DNA from: Mycobacterium sp. Root265
Lineage (GTDB): Bacteria; Actinomycetota; Actinomycetes; Mycobacteriales; Mycobacteriaceae
NCBI RefSeq assembly: GCF_001428895.1
Contig: NZ_LMJA01000033.1
Coordinates: forward strand, 237,547-274,169
Length of the DNA stretch: 36,623 nucleotides
Direction: 5' to 3'
The translations under genes were made by a program, and so were the position numbers. Below the pieces are notes generated by a model, which had not been told where the DNA came from, made no database searches, and saw only the letters and a program-made list of their open reading frames with translations. Below, piece after piece: positions 7,133 through 14,414 of the stretch. The first letter of the stretch is position 1, and every line of letters begins with the position of its first letter.

Positions 7133-7612
7133 ATGGCCGACGAGCAGGACCTTCCCGAACAGAAGGCCCCCGCTGAGCAGGTCCCGGCTGACCCACCTGC
7201 TGTGCCTCCCGCCGCCGAGGCTCCCGCGAAGAAGGCCCCGGCCAAGAAGGCACCGGCGAAGAAGGCCGCTCCCGTGAAGAAGGCCGCACCGGCCAAGAAG
7301 GCGGTCGCGAAGAAGGCCGCTCCGGCCAAGAAGGCACCTCCGGCGAAGAAGGCCCCGCCGGTCACAGCCACCCCTGCCGAGCCGGCTCCGGTCGTCGAGC
7401 ACTCTGCGGAACCGACGGCGGTCGCCAAAGAAGCCGCCAAAGAGGTTGCTGCACAAGCGAAGTCCGCGGTTGCCGCGGCCGTTCCGACACCGTCCGCGGT
7501 GCCGGCCCTCGGTCCGGAACAGTCCCGGCTGCCGCTGGCGGTCGCGCTGGCCGTCGGCCTGCTCGCGGTCCTGGTCGTTCTTCTGGCCCGCCGCAATTCC
7601 GACCAGGACTGA
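7133..7612 (+). CDS. hns: Hns, membrane-tethered histone-like protein (Rv3852-like)
   Basis: The 159-residue product has an acidic Pro-rich start, then a lysine-rich block of about 10 imperfect [A/P]AKKA repeats (residues ~28-75), an Ala/Glu spacer, and a C-terminal membrane helix (LPLAVALAVGLLAVLVVLLA) ending RRNSDQD. PAKKA-repeat DNA binding joined to a C-terminal anchor is the layout of M. tuberculosis Rv3852, and the gene sits in the same place just before rraA. The repeats resemble eukaryotic histone H1 tails. AAGGAG at 7119-7124 sets ATG 7133. It is longer than Rv3852 (134 residues); repeat number varies between species. It may attach DNA to the membrane. Confidence 0.92.
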   Translation: MADEQDLPEQKAPAEQVPADPPAVPPAAEAPAKKAPAKKAPAKKAAPVKKAAPAKKAVAKKAAPAKKAPPAKKAPPVTATPAEPAPVVEHSAEPTAVAKEAAKEVAAQAKSAVAAAVPTPSAVPALGPEQSRLPLAVALAVGLLAVLVVLLARRNSDQD

Positions 7613-7630
7613 GGTTCCGCGGGGCGGGGC

Positions 7631-7661
7631 TTGACCCTCACGCGACGTCAGGGCCGATAGT
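7631..7661 (+). promoter_or_regulatory. MerR-type promoter with 19-bp spacer and central dyad
   Basis: TTGACC (7631-7636) and GATAGT (7656-7661) are separated by 19 bp, the over-long spacer typical of MerR-controlled promoters. A dyad CCCTCACG-cga-CGTCAGGG (7635-7653, 7 of 8 pairs) lies between them where a MerR dimer binds. The -10 ends 6 nt before the ATG at 7668, so the message should be leaderless. It probably is the regulator's own promoter. Confidence 0.75.
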
Positions 7662-7667
7662 GAGTCC

Positions 7668-8423
7668 ATGGACGTGAGAACCGTCGGCAACGTCGCCGCC
7701 CTGACCGGGCTGTCCGTGCGCACCCTGCACCACTACGACCACATCGGCCTGGTGGTGCCCGGCGTGCGGACTCCGGCCGGTTACCGGGGCTACACCGATG
7801 CCGATGTCGAGCGGCTGCACCTGGTTCTGGTGTATCGCGCGGCCGGACTGCCGCTGGATGAGATCCGCGTCCTGCTCGATGACCCCGAGGTCGACGGGCT
7901 GACCAGGCTGCAGCGCCAGCATGCCCTGCTCCTGGAGCGGGCCGAAGGTCTGCAGCGCAGCATCAGGGCAGTGGAGGAACTCATGGACGCGCATCGCAGC
8001 GGTATTCAGCTGACCGCCGAGGAACAGGTCGAGATCTTCGGCACCACGGCATTCGGCGAGGAGTATGCGGTCGAAGCCGAGCAGCGCTGGGGCGACACCG
8101 ACGAATGGAAGCAGTCCCGGCAGCGGGTCGCGCAGCTGACGAAACAGGACTGGATCGATCTGAAAGTCGACGGGGATGCGCTGCTGGGCGACCTGGCGGC
8201 TGCAAAGCGCGCCGGTGTACGTCCCGGCTCGCCGGAGGCCGACGCGCTGGCCGGCCGGCACCGCGCGAGTATCGACCGCTTCTACGATTGCGGCGGCGAG
8301 ATGCACCGCGGACTGGTCGAGATGTACCTCGCCGATGCCCGGTTCACCGCCCACTACGACGATGTCGAACCGGGTCTGGCGCAGTTCGTCCACGATGTGG
8401 TGATCGCTAGCATCATGGCGTGA
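7668..8423 (+). CDS. TipA-like MerR-family regulator (MerR HTH + TipAS domain)
   Basis: The 251-residue protein begins with a MerR winged helix ([20 protein letters not shown], then [13 protein letters not shown]), a coiled coil at about 75-110, and a TipAS antibiotic-recognition domain in the C-terminal half ([20 protein letters not shown]). Cys208 in that segment aligns by eye with the cysteine that captures thiopeptides such as thiostrepton in Streptomyces TipAL. Binding of a drug turns such proteins into activators of their own promoter, and a matching dyad promoter lies directly upstream. It is not between hns and rraA in M. tuberculosis, so it is an insertion in this lineage. Its stop overlaps the rraA start by 4 bp. 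Confidence 0.92.
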   Translation: MDVRTVGNVAALTGLSVRTLHHYDHIGLVVPGVRTPAGYRGYTDADVERLHLVLVYRAAGLPLDEIRVLLDDPEVDGLTRLQRQHALLLERAEGLQRSIRAVEELMDAHRSGIQLTAEEQVEIFGTTAFGEEYAVEAEQRWGDTDEWKQSRQRVAQLTKQDWIDLKVDGDALLGDLAAAKRAGVRPGSPEADALAGRHRASIDRFYDCGGEMHRGLVEMYLADARFTAHYDDVEPGLAQFVHDVVIASIMA

Positions 8424-8905
8424 GCATCGAACCGCGCGCGACCGCTGACCTTGTCGACGAGATCTACCCCGACGTCCGCAGCTGCGATCTGCAGTTGCGC
8501 AACTACGGCGGTGTCACGTCGTTCGCAGGCCCGATCACCACGGTGCGCTGCTTCGAGGACAACGCCCTGCTCAAATCGATCCTGTCCACGCCGGGTGACG
8601 GTGGGGTGCTGGTGGTCGACGGCGATGGCTCGCTGCACACCGCGCTGGTCGGCGACATCATCGCCGGCCTGGCCGCCGAAAACGGTTGGGCCGGGGTGAT
8701 CGTGCACGGCGCGGTCCGTGACGCGGCCGCGCTGCGGACCATCGACGTGGGCATCAAGGCACTGGGCACGAATCCCCGCAAGGGCACCAAAACCGGTGCC
8801 GGAGAACGTGATATCGAGGTGTCGTTCGGCGGTGTCACGTTCGCGCCCGGTGAGATCGCCTACAGCGACGAGGACGGGATTGTCGTCGTCGCTGCAGGCG
8901 ACTGA
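8420..8905 (+). CDS. rraA: RraA-like protein (RNase E regulator / aldolase fold)
   Basis: The 161-residue product matches the RraA/MenG family (Rv3853 in M. tuberculosis): [18 protein letters not shown], the core [20 protein letters not shown], then [20 protein letters not shown] and [15 protein letters not shown]. coli RraA binds and inhibits RNase E; some relatives are oxaloacetate decarboxylase or HMG aldolases, and the metal-binding segment GAVRD is kept. The earlier name MenG (methyltransferase) is not supported by sequence. GTG 8420 overlaps the TipA-like gene stop (GTGA), so its translation is coupled to that regulator. Confidence 0.93.
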   Translation: MSIEPRATADLVDEIYPDVRSCDLQLRNYGGVTSFAGPITTVRCFEDNALLKSILSTPGDGGVLVVDGDGSLHTALVGDIIAGLAAENGWAGVIVHGAVRDAAALRTIDVGIKALGTNPRKGTKTGAGERDIEVSFGGVTFAPGEIAYSDEDGIVVVAAGD

Positions 8906-8932
8906 ACGGCTCGTCGCTGTAGGCGGGTGAAC

Positions 8933-10402
8933 CTAGGCCGACACCGCGGCGCGGTGCTTGGTGAAGTGCAGCGACTCCTCGTCGACCTTGCCGTGCCGGA
9001 TGAGGCGCAGGTCGAAGAAGTAGTTCTGCTTCAGCTTCCAGGGCGCCTCCGAGCCGGACTTCGGCAAGGTGTCCATGGCACGGCGGAAGTATCCCGGCGT
9101 GAAATCCATGAACGGCTCTTCGTCGATCGCGTCGCCCGGATGCTGCGGTTCGACCCGGTCGAAACCGTTGGCGTCCATGTAGTTCAGCACGCGGCAGATG
9201 AACTCGGAGACCAGGTCGGCCTTGAGCGTCCATGAAGCGTTGGTGTAGCCGAAGGTGATGGCCATGTTGGGCACGCCGGACAGCATCAGGCCCTTGTAGG
9301 TCATCGACTTGGTCAGGTCGATCGGCTCGCCGTTGCGGGTGGCGGTGGCGCCGCCGAACAGCTGCATGTTCAAACCCGTTGCGGTGATGATGATGTCGGC
9401 CTGCAGCTCCTCGCCCGAGGTCAGCTTGATGCCGGTTTCGGTGAAGGTCTCGATGGTGTCGGTGACGACGTCGGCCTTGCCCGCCTTGATGGTCTTGAAG
9501 AAATCGCCGTTGGGGGCCAGGCAGACTCGCTCGTCCCACGGGTTGTAGCGCGGGCTGAAGTGCTTCTCGTAATCGAAGCCGTCCGGCAGCCGCCGGGTCG
9601 CCATGTCCTTGAGGGCTTTCTTGAACATCTTCGGGAACTTGCGCGCCAGCTGGTACTGGCCGGTGGCCATCGCGATCGCCTTCCAGCGATTCACCACGTG
9701 GGCGACGTTCTTGGGCAGGTACTTGTTGGCCTGTGCGGCAACGGGATCCACCAGCGGAAGCGAACCGATGTAGGTGGGCGAGCGCTGCAGCATGGTGACA
9801 TGGCCCGCGCCCTCGTTGACCAGCGACGGGATCAGCGTGATCGCGGTGGCGCCGGAGCCGATGACAACGATCTTCTTGCCCGTGTAGTCCAGCCCCTCGG
9901 GCCAGTGCTGGGGATGGATGATCTGGCCCGCGAAGTCCGCGGCACCCGGGAACTCGGGCGCGTAGCCCTCGTCGTAGTTGTAGTAACCGCTGCAGACCGA
10001 CAGGAACGACGCGGTGATCTGCTTGCGCTCACCGGCGTGCTCGATGTTGATGGTCCAGCGGTTGTCGGCGTCTGACCAGTCCACCGAGGTGACGCGGTGC
10101 CCGGTGCGGATGTGCTTGTCGATGCCGTTCTCGGCGGCGGCCTCGTTGATGTAGTTCCAGATGGAGGCGCCATCGGCGATGGCCTTCGCCGAGGTCCACG
10201 GCTTGAACCGGAATCCGAGGGTGAACATGTCGGAATCCGAGCGGATACCCGGGTACTTGAACAGATCCCAGGTGCCGCCGATGTTGTCGCGGCGTTCCAG
10301 GATCGCGTAGCTCTTGGTCGGGCAGCGGTCCTGCAGGTGCCAGGCCGTGCTGATGCCGGAAATACCGGCGCCGACGATCACAACGTCGAGGTGTTCATTC
10401 AT
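8933..10402 (-). CDS. ethA: EthA, FAD-containing Baeyer-Villiger monooxygenase
   Basis: The 489-residue product equals M. tuberculosis EthA (Rv3854c) in length. It has the FAD fold VVIVGAGISGISTA (GxGxxG 11-16), the Baeyer-Villiger fingerprint FAGQIIHPQHWP (157-168), and the NADPH fold KIVVIGSGATAIT (GSGATA 182-187). EthA oxidises ketones to esters and activates the prodrugs ethionamide, thiacetazone and isoxyl. It is divergent from ethR across a 78-bp operator region. No ribosome site precedes the ATG, so translation may be leaderless: TTGACT (10439-10434) and GATACC (10417-10412), 16 bp apart, could drive it. Confidence 0.97.
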   Translation of the reverse strand: MNEHLDVVIVGAGISGISTAWHLQDRCPTKSYAILERRDNIGGTWDLFKYPGIRSDSDMFTLGFRFKPWTSAKAIADGASIWNYINEAAAENGIDKHIRTGHRVTSVDWSDADNRWTINIEHAGERKQITASFLSVCSGYYNYDEGYAPEFPGAADFAGQIIHPQHWPEGLDYTGKKIVVIGSGATAITLIPSLVNEGAGHVTMLQRSPTYIGSLPLVDPVAAQANKYLPKNVAHVVNRWKAIAMATGQYQLARKFPKMFKKALKDMATRRLPDGFDYEKHFSPRYNPWDERVCLAPNGDFFKTIKAGKADVVTDTIETFTETGIKLTSGEELQADIIITATGLNMQLFGGATATRNGEPIDLTKSMTYKGLMLSGVPNMAITFGYTNASWTLKADLVSEFICRVLNYMDANGFDRVEPQHPGDAIDEEPFMDFTPGYFRRAMDTLPKSGSEAPWKLKQNYFFDLRLIRHGKVDEESLHFTKHRAAVSA

Positions 10403-10417
10403 GATACCGACGGTATC
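10403..10417. promoter_or_regulatory. palindrome abutting the ethA start codon
   Basis: GATACC-GAC-GGTATC is a perfect 6-bp inverted repeat touching the ethA ATG and overlapping its candidate -10 and the first EthR repeat by two bases. It may fine-tune ethA start or be part of the repressor site. Confidence 0.5.
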
Positions 10418-10470
10418 AACATGGTGTTGAGTGAGTCAACGGTATGTTGAGAAAGTCGACACGGTGTTAA
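10416..10470. promoter_or_regulatory. EthR operator: three TCAAC-N5-GTTGA units on a 20-bp repeat
   Basis: Three 15-bp imperfect palindromes lie at 10416-10430 (TCAACATGGTGTTGA), 10436-10450 (TCAACGGTATGTTGA) and 10456-10470 (TCGACACGGTGTTAA), each separated by exactly 5 bp. The array is 55 bp, the size published for the M. tuberculosis EthR operator, where EthR binds cooperatively as several dimers. It covers the promoters of both ethA and ethR. Confidence 0.85.
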
Positions 10471-10480
10471 GGTGGGGGCC

Positions 10481-11107
10481 GTGACCACCGCCAGCCGCGG
10501 CCGCCGGGCCGCCCGCCCCTCCGGGGACGAACGGCAGCAGGCGATCCTGGACACCGCCGCCCGCCTCATCCAGCAGCGGTCCTTCTCCGACATCTCGGTC
10601 GATGACCTGGCCAAGGGCGCCGGCATCTCGCGTCCGACCTTCTATTTCTACTTCGCCTCCAAAGAAGCGGTCCTGCTGTCGCTGCTCGATCCACTGATCA
10701 AGCTCGCCGACACCGGGTTCGACAACGCCCTTGAGCACATGCCGACGGATCCGAAACGTGCGGTCCGGCGGGGCATCGAGATTTTCTTCAGCTCGTTCGG
10801 ATCCCATCCGGCCACCGCGCGGGCCGGGACCGAGGCAGTGAGGAACAATCCCGAGTTCCGGGCGTTCTGGGCCGGCCTGATGCAGAAGTGGATTGCCATG
10901 ACGGCCGCACTGATCAATGCCGAACGCCGGCGCGGCGCGGCGCCGGAGACGCTGCCCGCCCTCGACCTGGCCACCTCGCTGAACCTCATGAACGAGAAGA
11001 TGATGATGGCGACGCTGGCCGATGACCGTCCCTCGGTCGAACATGACCGCGTCGTGGACACCCTCACCCACATCTGGCTGACCAGCATCTACGGCAGCAC
11101 GCCCTAG
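10481..11107 (+). CDS. ethR: EthR, TetR-family repressor of ethA
   Basis: The product has the TetR helix-turn-helix (FSDISVDDLAKGAGISRPTF, then YFYFASKEAVLLSLL) and a ligand-binding core whose segments FSSFGSHPATARAG, MQKWIAMTAALINAER and DTLTHIWLTSIYG match EthR (Rv3855) closely. EthR represses ethA, and its ligands lift repression and raise ethionamide sensitivity. I place the start at GTG 10481 (VTTASRGRRAARPSG, 208 residues) because AAGGTGGGGG precedes it; GTG 10472 would add three residues. It is followed after 33 bp by the polymerase gene, which has its own promoter. Confidence 0.96.
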   Translation: MTTASRGRRAARPSGDERQQAILDTAARLIQQRSFSDISVDDLAKGAGISRPTFYFYFASKEAVLLSLLDPLIKLADTGFDNALEHMPTDPKRAVRRGIEIFFSSFGSHPATARAGTEAVRNNPEFRAFWAGLMQKWIAMTAALINAERRRGAAPETLPALDLATSLNLMNEKMMMATLADDRPSVEHDRVVDTLTHIWLTSIYGSTP

Positions 11108-11126
11108 CCCACTGTCGGACCCGGAT

Positions 11127-11142
11127 GCGAACATGTGTTCGT
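11127..11142 (+). promoter_or_regulatory. LexA (SOS) box in front of the Y-family polymerase
   Basis: The core CGAAC-ATGT-GTTCG (11128-11141) is a perfect palindrome matching 10 of 12 fixed bases of the mycobacterial SOS box TCGAAC-N4-GTTCGA. Upstream CTGTCGGAC (11112-11120) and GAACAT (11129-11134), 8 bp apart, partly resemble the RecA-independent (PafBC) damage promoter. Transcription from GAACAT would start at about 11141. Confidence 0.7.
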
Positions 11143-12346
11143 GTCCCACTCCGGGCAGGCCAGCATTATGCACGCCGATCTCGACTCGTTCTACGCGTCG
11201 GTCGAGCAGCGCGATGACCCCTCCCTGCGCGGACTGCCGGTCATCGTCGGCGGCGGGGTGGTGCTGGCCGCCAGCTATGAGGCCAAGGCGTACGGGGTGC
11301 GCACCGCGATGGGCGGCGGGCAGGCCCGCCGCCTCTGCCCTCAGGTGATCGTCGTGCCGCCACGGATGCGCGCGTACACCGAGGCCAGTCGGGCCGTCTT
11401 CGACGTTTTCCGCGACACCACTCCCCTGGTCGAGCCGGTCTCGGTGGACGAGGCGTTCCTTGATGTCGGCGGGCTTGGCCGGGTGTCGGGCACGCCGGTA
11501 GAAATCGGCGCCCGGCTGCGCGAACGCGTCCAGGTCGACGTCGGCCTGCCGATCACCGTCGGGATCGCCCGCACCAAGTTCCTGGCCAAGGTCGCCAGCC
11601 AGGAGGCCAAGCCCGACGGGCTGCTGCTGGTGGAACCGGACCGCGAGCTGGCTTTCCTGCACCCGCTGCCGGTGCGTCGGCTCTGGGGCGTGGGCGCCAA
11701 GACCGCGGAGAAGCTGCGCCTGCACGGCATTCACACGGTGGCCGACGTGGCCGAGCTCAGCGAGACATCGCTGGGCGCCATGGTCGGCCCGGCCATGGGC
11801 AGGCAGCTCTTCGCCCTGTCCCACAACATCGACCGCCGCCGGGTGGTGACCGGGGTGCGCAGGCGGTCCGTCGGCGCGCAACGAGCGCTGGGCCGCGCCG
11901 GGAACACCATGTCCGCTCCTGAGATCGATGCCGTCGTGGTGAATCTGGTGGACCGCATCACCCGCCGGATGCGGACCGCGGGACGCACCGGCCGCACCGT
12001 GGTGCTGCGGTTGCGCTTCGACGACTTCGGCCGCGTCACCCGCTCGCACACCCTGCCGCGCGCCACCGCGTCGACCGAGGCCGTGCTGGGTGCCGCCCGC
12101 GAACTGGTTGCCGCCGCCGCTCCGCTGATCGCCGAACGCGGACTGACCCTGGTGGGCTTCGCGGTGTCCAACATCGACCGCGACGGTGCGGCGCAGCTGG
12201 AACTGCCGTTCGGCAGCGCGGCGGATCCGATCGCCCTGGACGCCGCCGTCGACGAGGTACGACAGCGGTTCGGCAACGCCTCGGTGACCCGCGGAGTGCT
12301 GCTGGGCCGCGACCCGGGACTGGAAATGCCGATGCTGCCGGATTGA
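11141..12346 (+). CDS. dinB: Y-family DNA polymerase IV (DinB3-like)
   Basis: This is a complete Y-family polymerase of about 401 residues. The palm motifs are IMHADLDSFYASVEQ and VSVDEAFLDV, holding the catalytic Asp, Asp and Glu. Then come the thumb helix-hairpin-helix (LWGVGAKTAEKLRLHGIHTV) and the little finger. Near the C-terminus QLELPFG resembles a beta-clamp-binding motif. M. smegmatis has a third dinB gene at this locus beside ethR. It would copy past DNA lesions. I choose GTG 11141: the SOS box sits across any earlier start, and a promoter there would give a leaderless message beginning at this codon. GTG 11135 (two residues longer) is the alternative. Confidence 0.93.
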   Translation: MSHSGQASIMHADLDSFYASVEQRDDPSLRGLPVIVGGGVVLAASYEAKAYGVRTAMGGGQARRLCPQVIVVPPRMRAYTEASRAVFDVFRDTTPLVEPVSVDEAFLDVGGLGRVSGTPVEIGARLRERVQVDVGLPITVGIARTKFLAKVASQEAKPDGLLLVEPDRELAFLHPLPVRRLWGVGAKTAEKLRLHGIHTVADVAELSETSLGAMVGPAMGRQLFALSHNIDRRRVVTGVRRRSVGAQRALGRAGNTMSAPEIDAVVVNLVDRITRRMRTAGRTGRTVVLRLRFDDFGRVTRSHTLPRATASTEAVLGAARELVAAAAPLIAERGLTLVGFAVSNIDRDGAAQLELPFGSAADPIALDAAVDEVRQRFGNASVTRGVLLGRDPGLEMPMLPD

Positions 12347-12394
12347 GTAGTTTCACGCATCCGGTTGAAGCGTGCCCTCCGGCAGGCTTGCCCC

Positions 12395-12685
12395 ATGAAC
12401 GCATTCAGCGACACGGCCAAGGTCACGGCGGCGTTTTCGCTCCAGGCCACCATCGCCTTCGGCGTCAGCTTCGTCGGCGTGCTCGGCGGCATCGTCTTCC
12501 TGCCGCTCGACATCTGGCAACGGCTCTTCCTGACCATGTCGGTGCTGTTCCTGGTCACCAGCGCCTTCACCCTGGCCAAGGTGATCCGCGATCAGCAGGA
12601 ATCGGCCACCGTCCACGCTCGCCTCGACGAGGCGCGCATGGAAAGACTCATCGCCGAGCACAATCCGTTCACGTCATCGACGTGA
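12395..12685 (+). CDS. YiaA/YiaB-type two-helix membrane protein
   Basis: The 96-residue product has two membrane helices (LQATIAFGVSFVGVLGGIVF and LFLTMSVLFLVTSAFTLAKV) joined by LPLDIWQR, the layout of the YiaAB domain (PF05360), with a charged C-terminal tail. ATG 12395 is preferred over ATG 12365 because it starts at the conserved region, although no strong ribosome site is seen. It ends 1 bp before the stop of the convergent PHP gene. Function is unknown for this family. Confidence 0.82.
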   Translation: MNAFSDTAKVTAAFSLQATIAFGVSFVGVLGGIVFLPLDIWQRLFLTMSVLFLVTSAFTLAKVIRDQQESATVHARLDEARMERLIAEHNPFTSST

Positions 12686-12686
12686 A

Positions 12687-13727
12687 TCAGTGCGCCCACT
12701 CCAGCAGCCGATCCGCCGACCAGGTGTTCACGATGCGGTCCACCGGCACCCCGGCGTCCAGGGCGCGCTGCGCGCCGTAGCCCAGGAAGTCGAGCTGACC
12801 GGGGGCGTGAGCATCGGTGTCGATCGAGAAGTCGCACCCGATCTGCAGCGCCAGATCCAGTAGCCGGCTCGGCGGGTCGCGCCGCTCGGGGCGCGAATTG
12901 ATCTCCACCGCAACACCATTGTCCCGGCACGCGGTGAACACCGCCTCGGCGTCGAATGTGGACTCCGGACGGATCCCCCGGCCGCCCGTGACCAGACGTC
13001 CGGTGCAATGGCCCAGGATGTCGGCCTGGCCCTCGGACACCGCACGCACCATGCGGCGCGTCATCGCCGGCGCGTCCATCTTCAGCTTCGAGTGCACGCT
13101 GGCCACCACGATGTCCAGCCGCTCCAGTAGTTCCGGCTCCTGGTCCAGGGTGCCGTCATCGAGGATGTCGACTTCGATCCCGGTCAGGATGCGCATCGGC
13201 CTGGGCGAGCGAAGCGACGGGGATGTCACCGAGAAGCGTTCGCGCAGTTCGTCGATGACATCGAGTTGCTTACGCAGGCGTTCCGGCGAAAGACCGTTGG
13301 CAATGGTCAGCCGCGGCGAATGGTCTGTCAGAGCGCAGTATTCGTGGCCGAGCTCCTGCGCGGTGGCCATCATCTCCTCGATCGGTGCGGACCCGTCGGA
13401 CCAGTTCGAGTGCAGATGCAGGTCCCCCTTGATCGCGGCGCGGATCTCCCCGCCACCGAGATCTGCCGCGGCTTCCTGCAATTCGACCAGTGTGTCGGGG
13501 ACACGACCGGCCCACGCCTGTGCGATCACCTTGGCGGTCTTGGGTCCGATCCCCGGTAGCGTCTGCCAACTGTTGGTCTTACCGACCTTCTCCCGGTGTT
13601 CGGGTGTCATCGCCTCCACCACATCGGCGGCGTTGCGGTAGGCCATCACCCGGCGCGAGTCCTCTCGGGCCCGGTCCTTGTAATACGCGATGCGGCGTAG
13701 TGCGGCCACGGGGTCGATGCGGTCCAT
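12687..13727 (-). CDS. PHP-domain phosphoesterase with helix-hairpin-helix (Rv3856c-like, PolX C-terminal type)
   Basis: The 346-residue protein starts with a helical HhH region (DPVAALRRIAYYKDRARED, then WQTLPGIGPKTAKVIAQAWA) followed by a PHP domain: motif I GDLHLHSNWSDG, CALTDHSPRL, TGIEVDIL, VASVHSKL, GHCTGR and FSIDTDAHAPGQ supply the usual nine metal ligands. It looks like the C-terminal half of a family X polymerase without the nucleotidyltransferase part. A nuclease or phosphatase role in DNA repair is likely but not shown. ATG 13727 gives the natural start; upstream GTG/ATG codons would overlap the next gene. The same gene lies after ethR in M. tuberculosis. Confidence 0.9.
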   Translation of the reverse strand: MDRIDPVAALRRIAYYKDRAREDSRRVMAYRNAADVVEAMTPEHREKVGKTNSWQTLPGIGPKTAKVIAQAWAGRVPDTLVELQEAAADLGGGEIRAAIKGDLHLHSNWSDGSAPIEEMMATAQELGHEYCALTDHSPRLTIANGLSPERLRKQLDVIDELRERFSVTSPSLRSPRPMRILTGIEVDILDDGTLDQEPELLERLDIVVASVHSKLKMDAPAMTRRMVRAVSEGQADILGHCTGRLVTGGRGIRPESTFDAEAVFTACRDNGVAVEINSRPERRDPPSRLLDLALQIGCDFSIDTDAHAPGQLDFLGYGAQRALDAGVPVDRIVNTWSADRLLEWAH

Positions 13728-13756
13728 GGCTTCAGTGTGCCCGTGACGCCGCCCGA

Positions 13757-14338
13757 TCACACCCGTCCCCATGCGGGGTCACGGCCGCTCAGCGCCAGCG
13801 CCCGCTCGAAATCACCGGCGTGATCGGCAACAGTCACCGGCGCGCCGAAGAGCCCCTCCACCGGGCCGGCGGCGGTGAAGGCGGTCAGATGCTCCAACAA
13901 GACCGCTGCGGTGTCGGCATCGACGGCATAGGCCTGCCCGGTGGCGATCGCAACGTCCCAGCCGTGCACCACCACCTCCGTCAGGGCCACCAGTCCGCAC
14001 ACCTCACCCGGCAGGTCGACGGCCCCAACCCGGGTCATTCCCTCCCACGCGTGCGGCGCCTGCCATGCCTCGGCGAACGCGGTGAGCCGGGCGGGATAGT
14101 GCTCGCGCCAGCCGTCGTCGAGTACGTAACCGCCCTCGCCGGGTGGGCTGTCGGTGAGCTCCCCGAAATCCTTGTTCGCCGCGGCCCCGAAGGCAGGCGC
14201 CAGTTGCCCGATGTGGGCCACCATCTCGCGCACGGACATCTGCGGGCAGGGCGTCGGTGCGCTCAGCTGTTCATCGTGCACGCCGCCGAGCACCGCGGCG
14301 GTACGCGCACTTGCCGTCGTCATATCGATCATGGACAT
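13757..14338 (-). CDS. TIGR03086-type DinB-like metal-binding protein (mycothiol-enzyme superfamily)
   Basis: The 193-residue protein has the four-helix DinB/maleylpyruvate-isomerase fold: SAPTPCPQMSVREMVAHIG near the start and ALTEVVVHGWDVAIATGQ in the third helix. His in MVAHI and His in VVVHGWD form the usual metal site. Many actinobacterial members are mycothiol-dependent enzymes, but the substrate here is unknown. CAGGTCGGT just upstream supports ATG 14338; GTG 14350 would add four residues. It is divergent from the F420 oxidoreductase gene (about 76-bp gap) and lies 29 bp before the PHP gene in the same direction. Confidence 0.85.
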   Translation of the reverse strand: MSMIDMTTASARTAAVLGGVHDEQLSAPTPCPQMSVREMVAHIGQLAPAFGAAANKDFGELTDSPPGEGGYVLDDGWREHYPARLTAFAEAWQAPHAWEGMTRVGAVDLPGEVCGLVALTEVVVHGWDVAIATGQAYAVDADTAAVLLEHLTAFTAAGPVEGLFGAPVTVADHAGDFERALALSGRDPAWGRV

Positions 14339-14414
14339 ACCGACCTGCACGGTGGATAGAAGTCATCGGCGCCGCATCCAGGAATTAACCGCTGCCCGAG
14401 TTCGTTTCCCAGGT

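Noticed and set aside
7224-7360. Lysine-rich repeats in hns as simple-repeat or CRISPR-like DNA
   Set aside because: Unit length and spacing vary and the frame is kept throughout; they are protein repeats of the Rv3852 family.
10436-12049. 537-codon minus-strand frame opposite ethR and the polymerase
   Set aside because: Antisense shadow of two well-identified genes; it also crosses the EthR operator.
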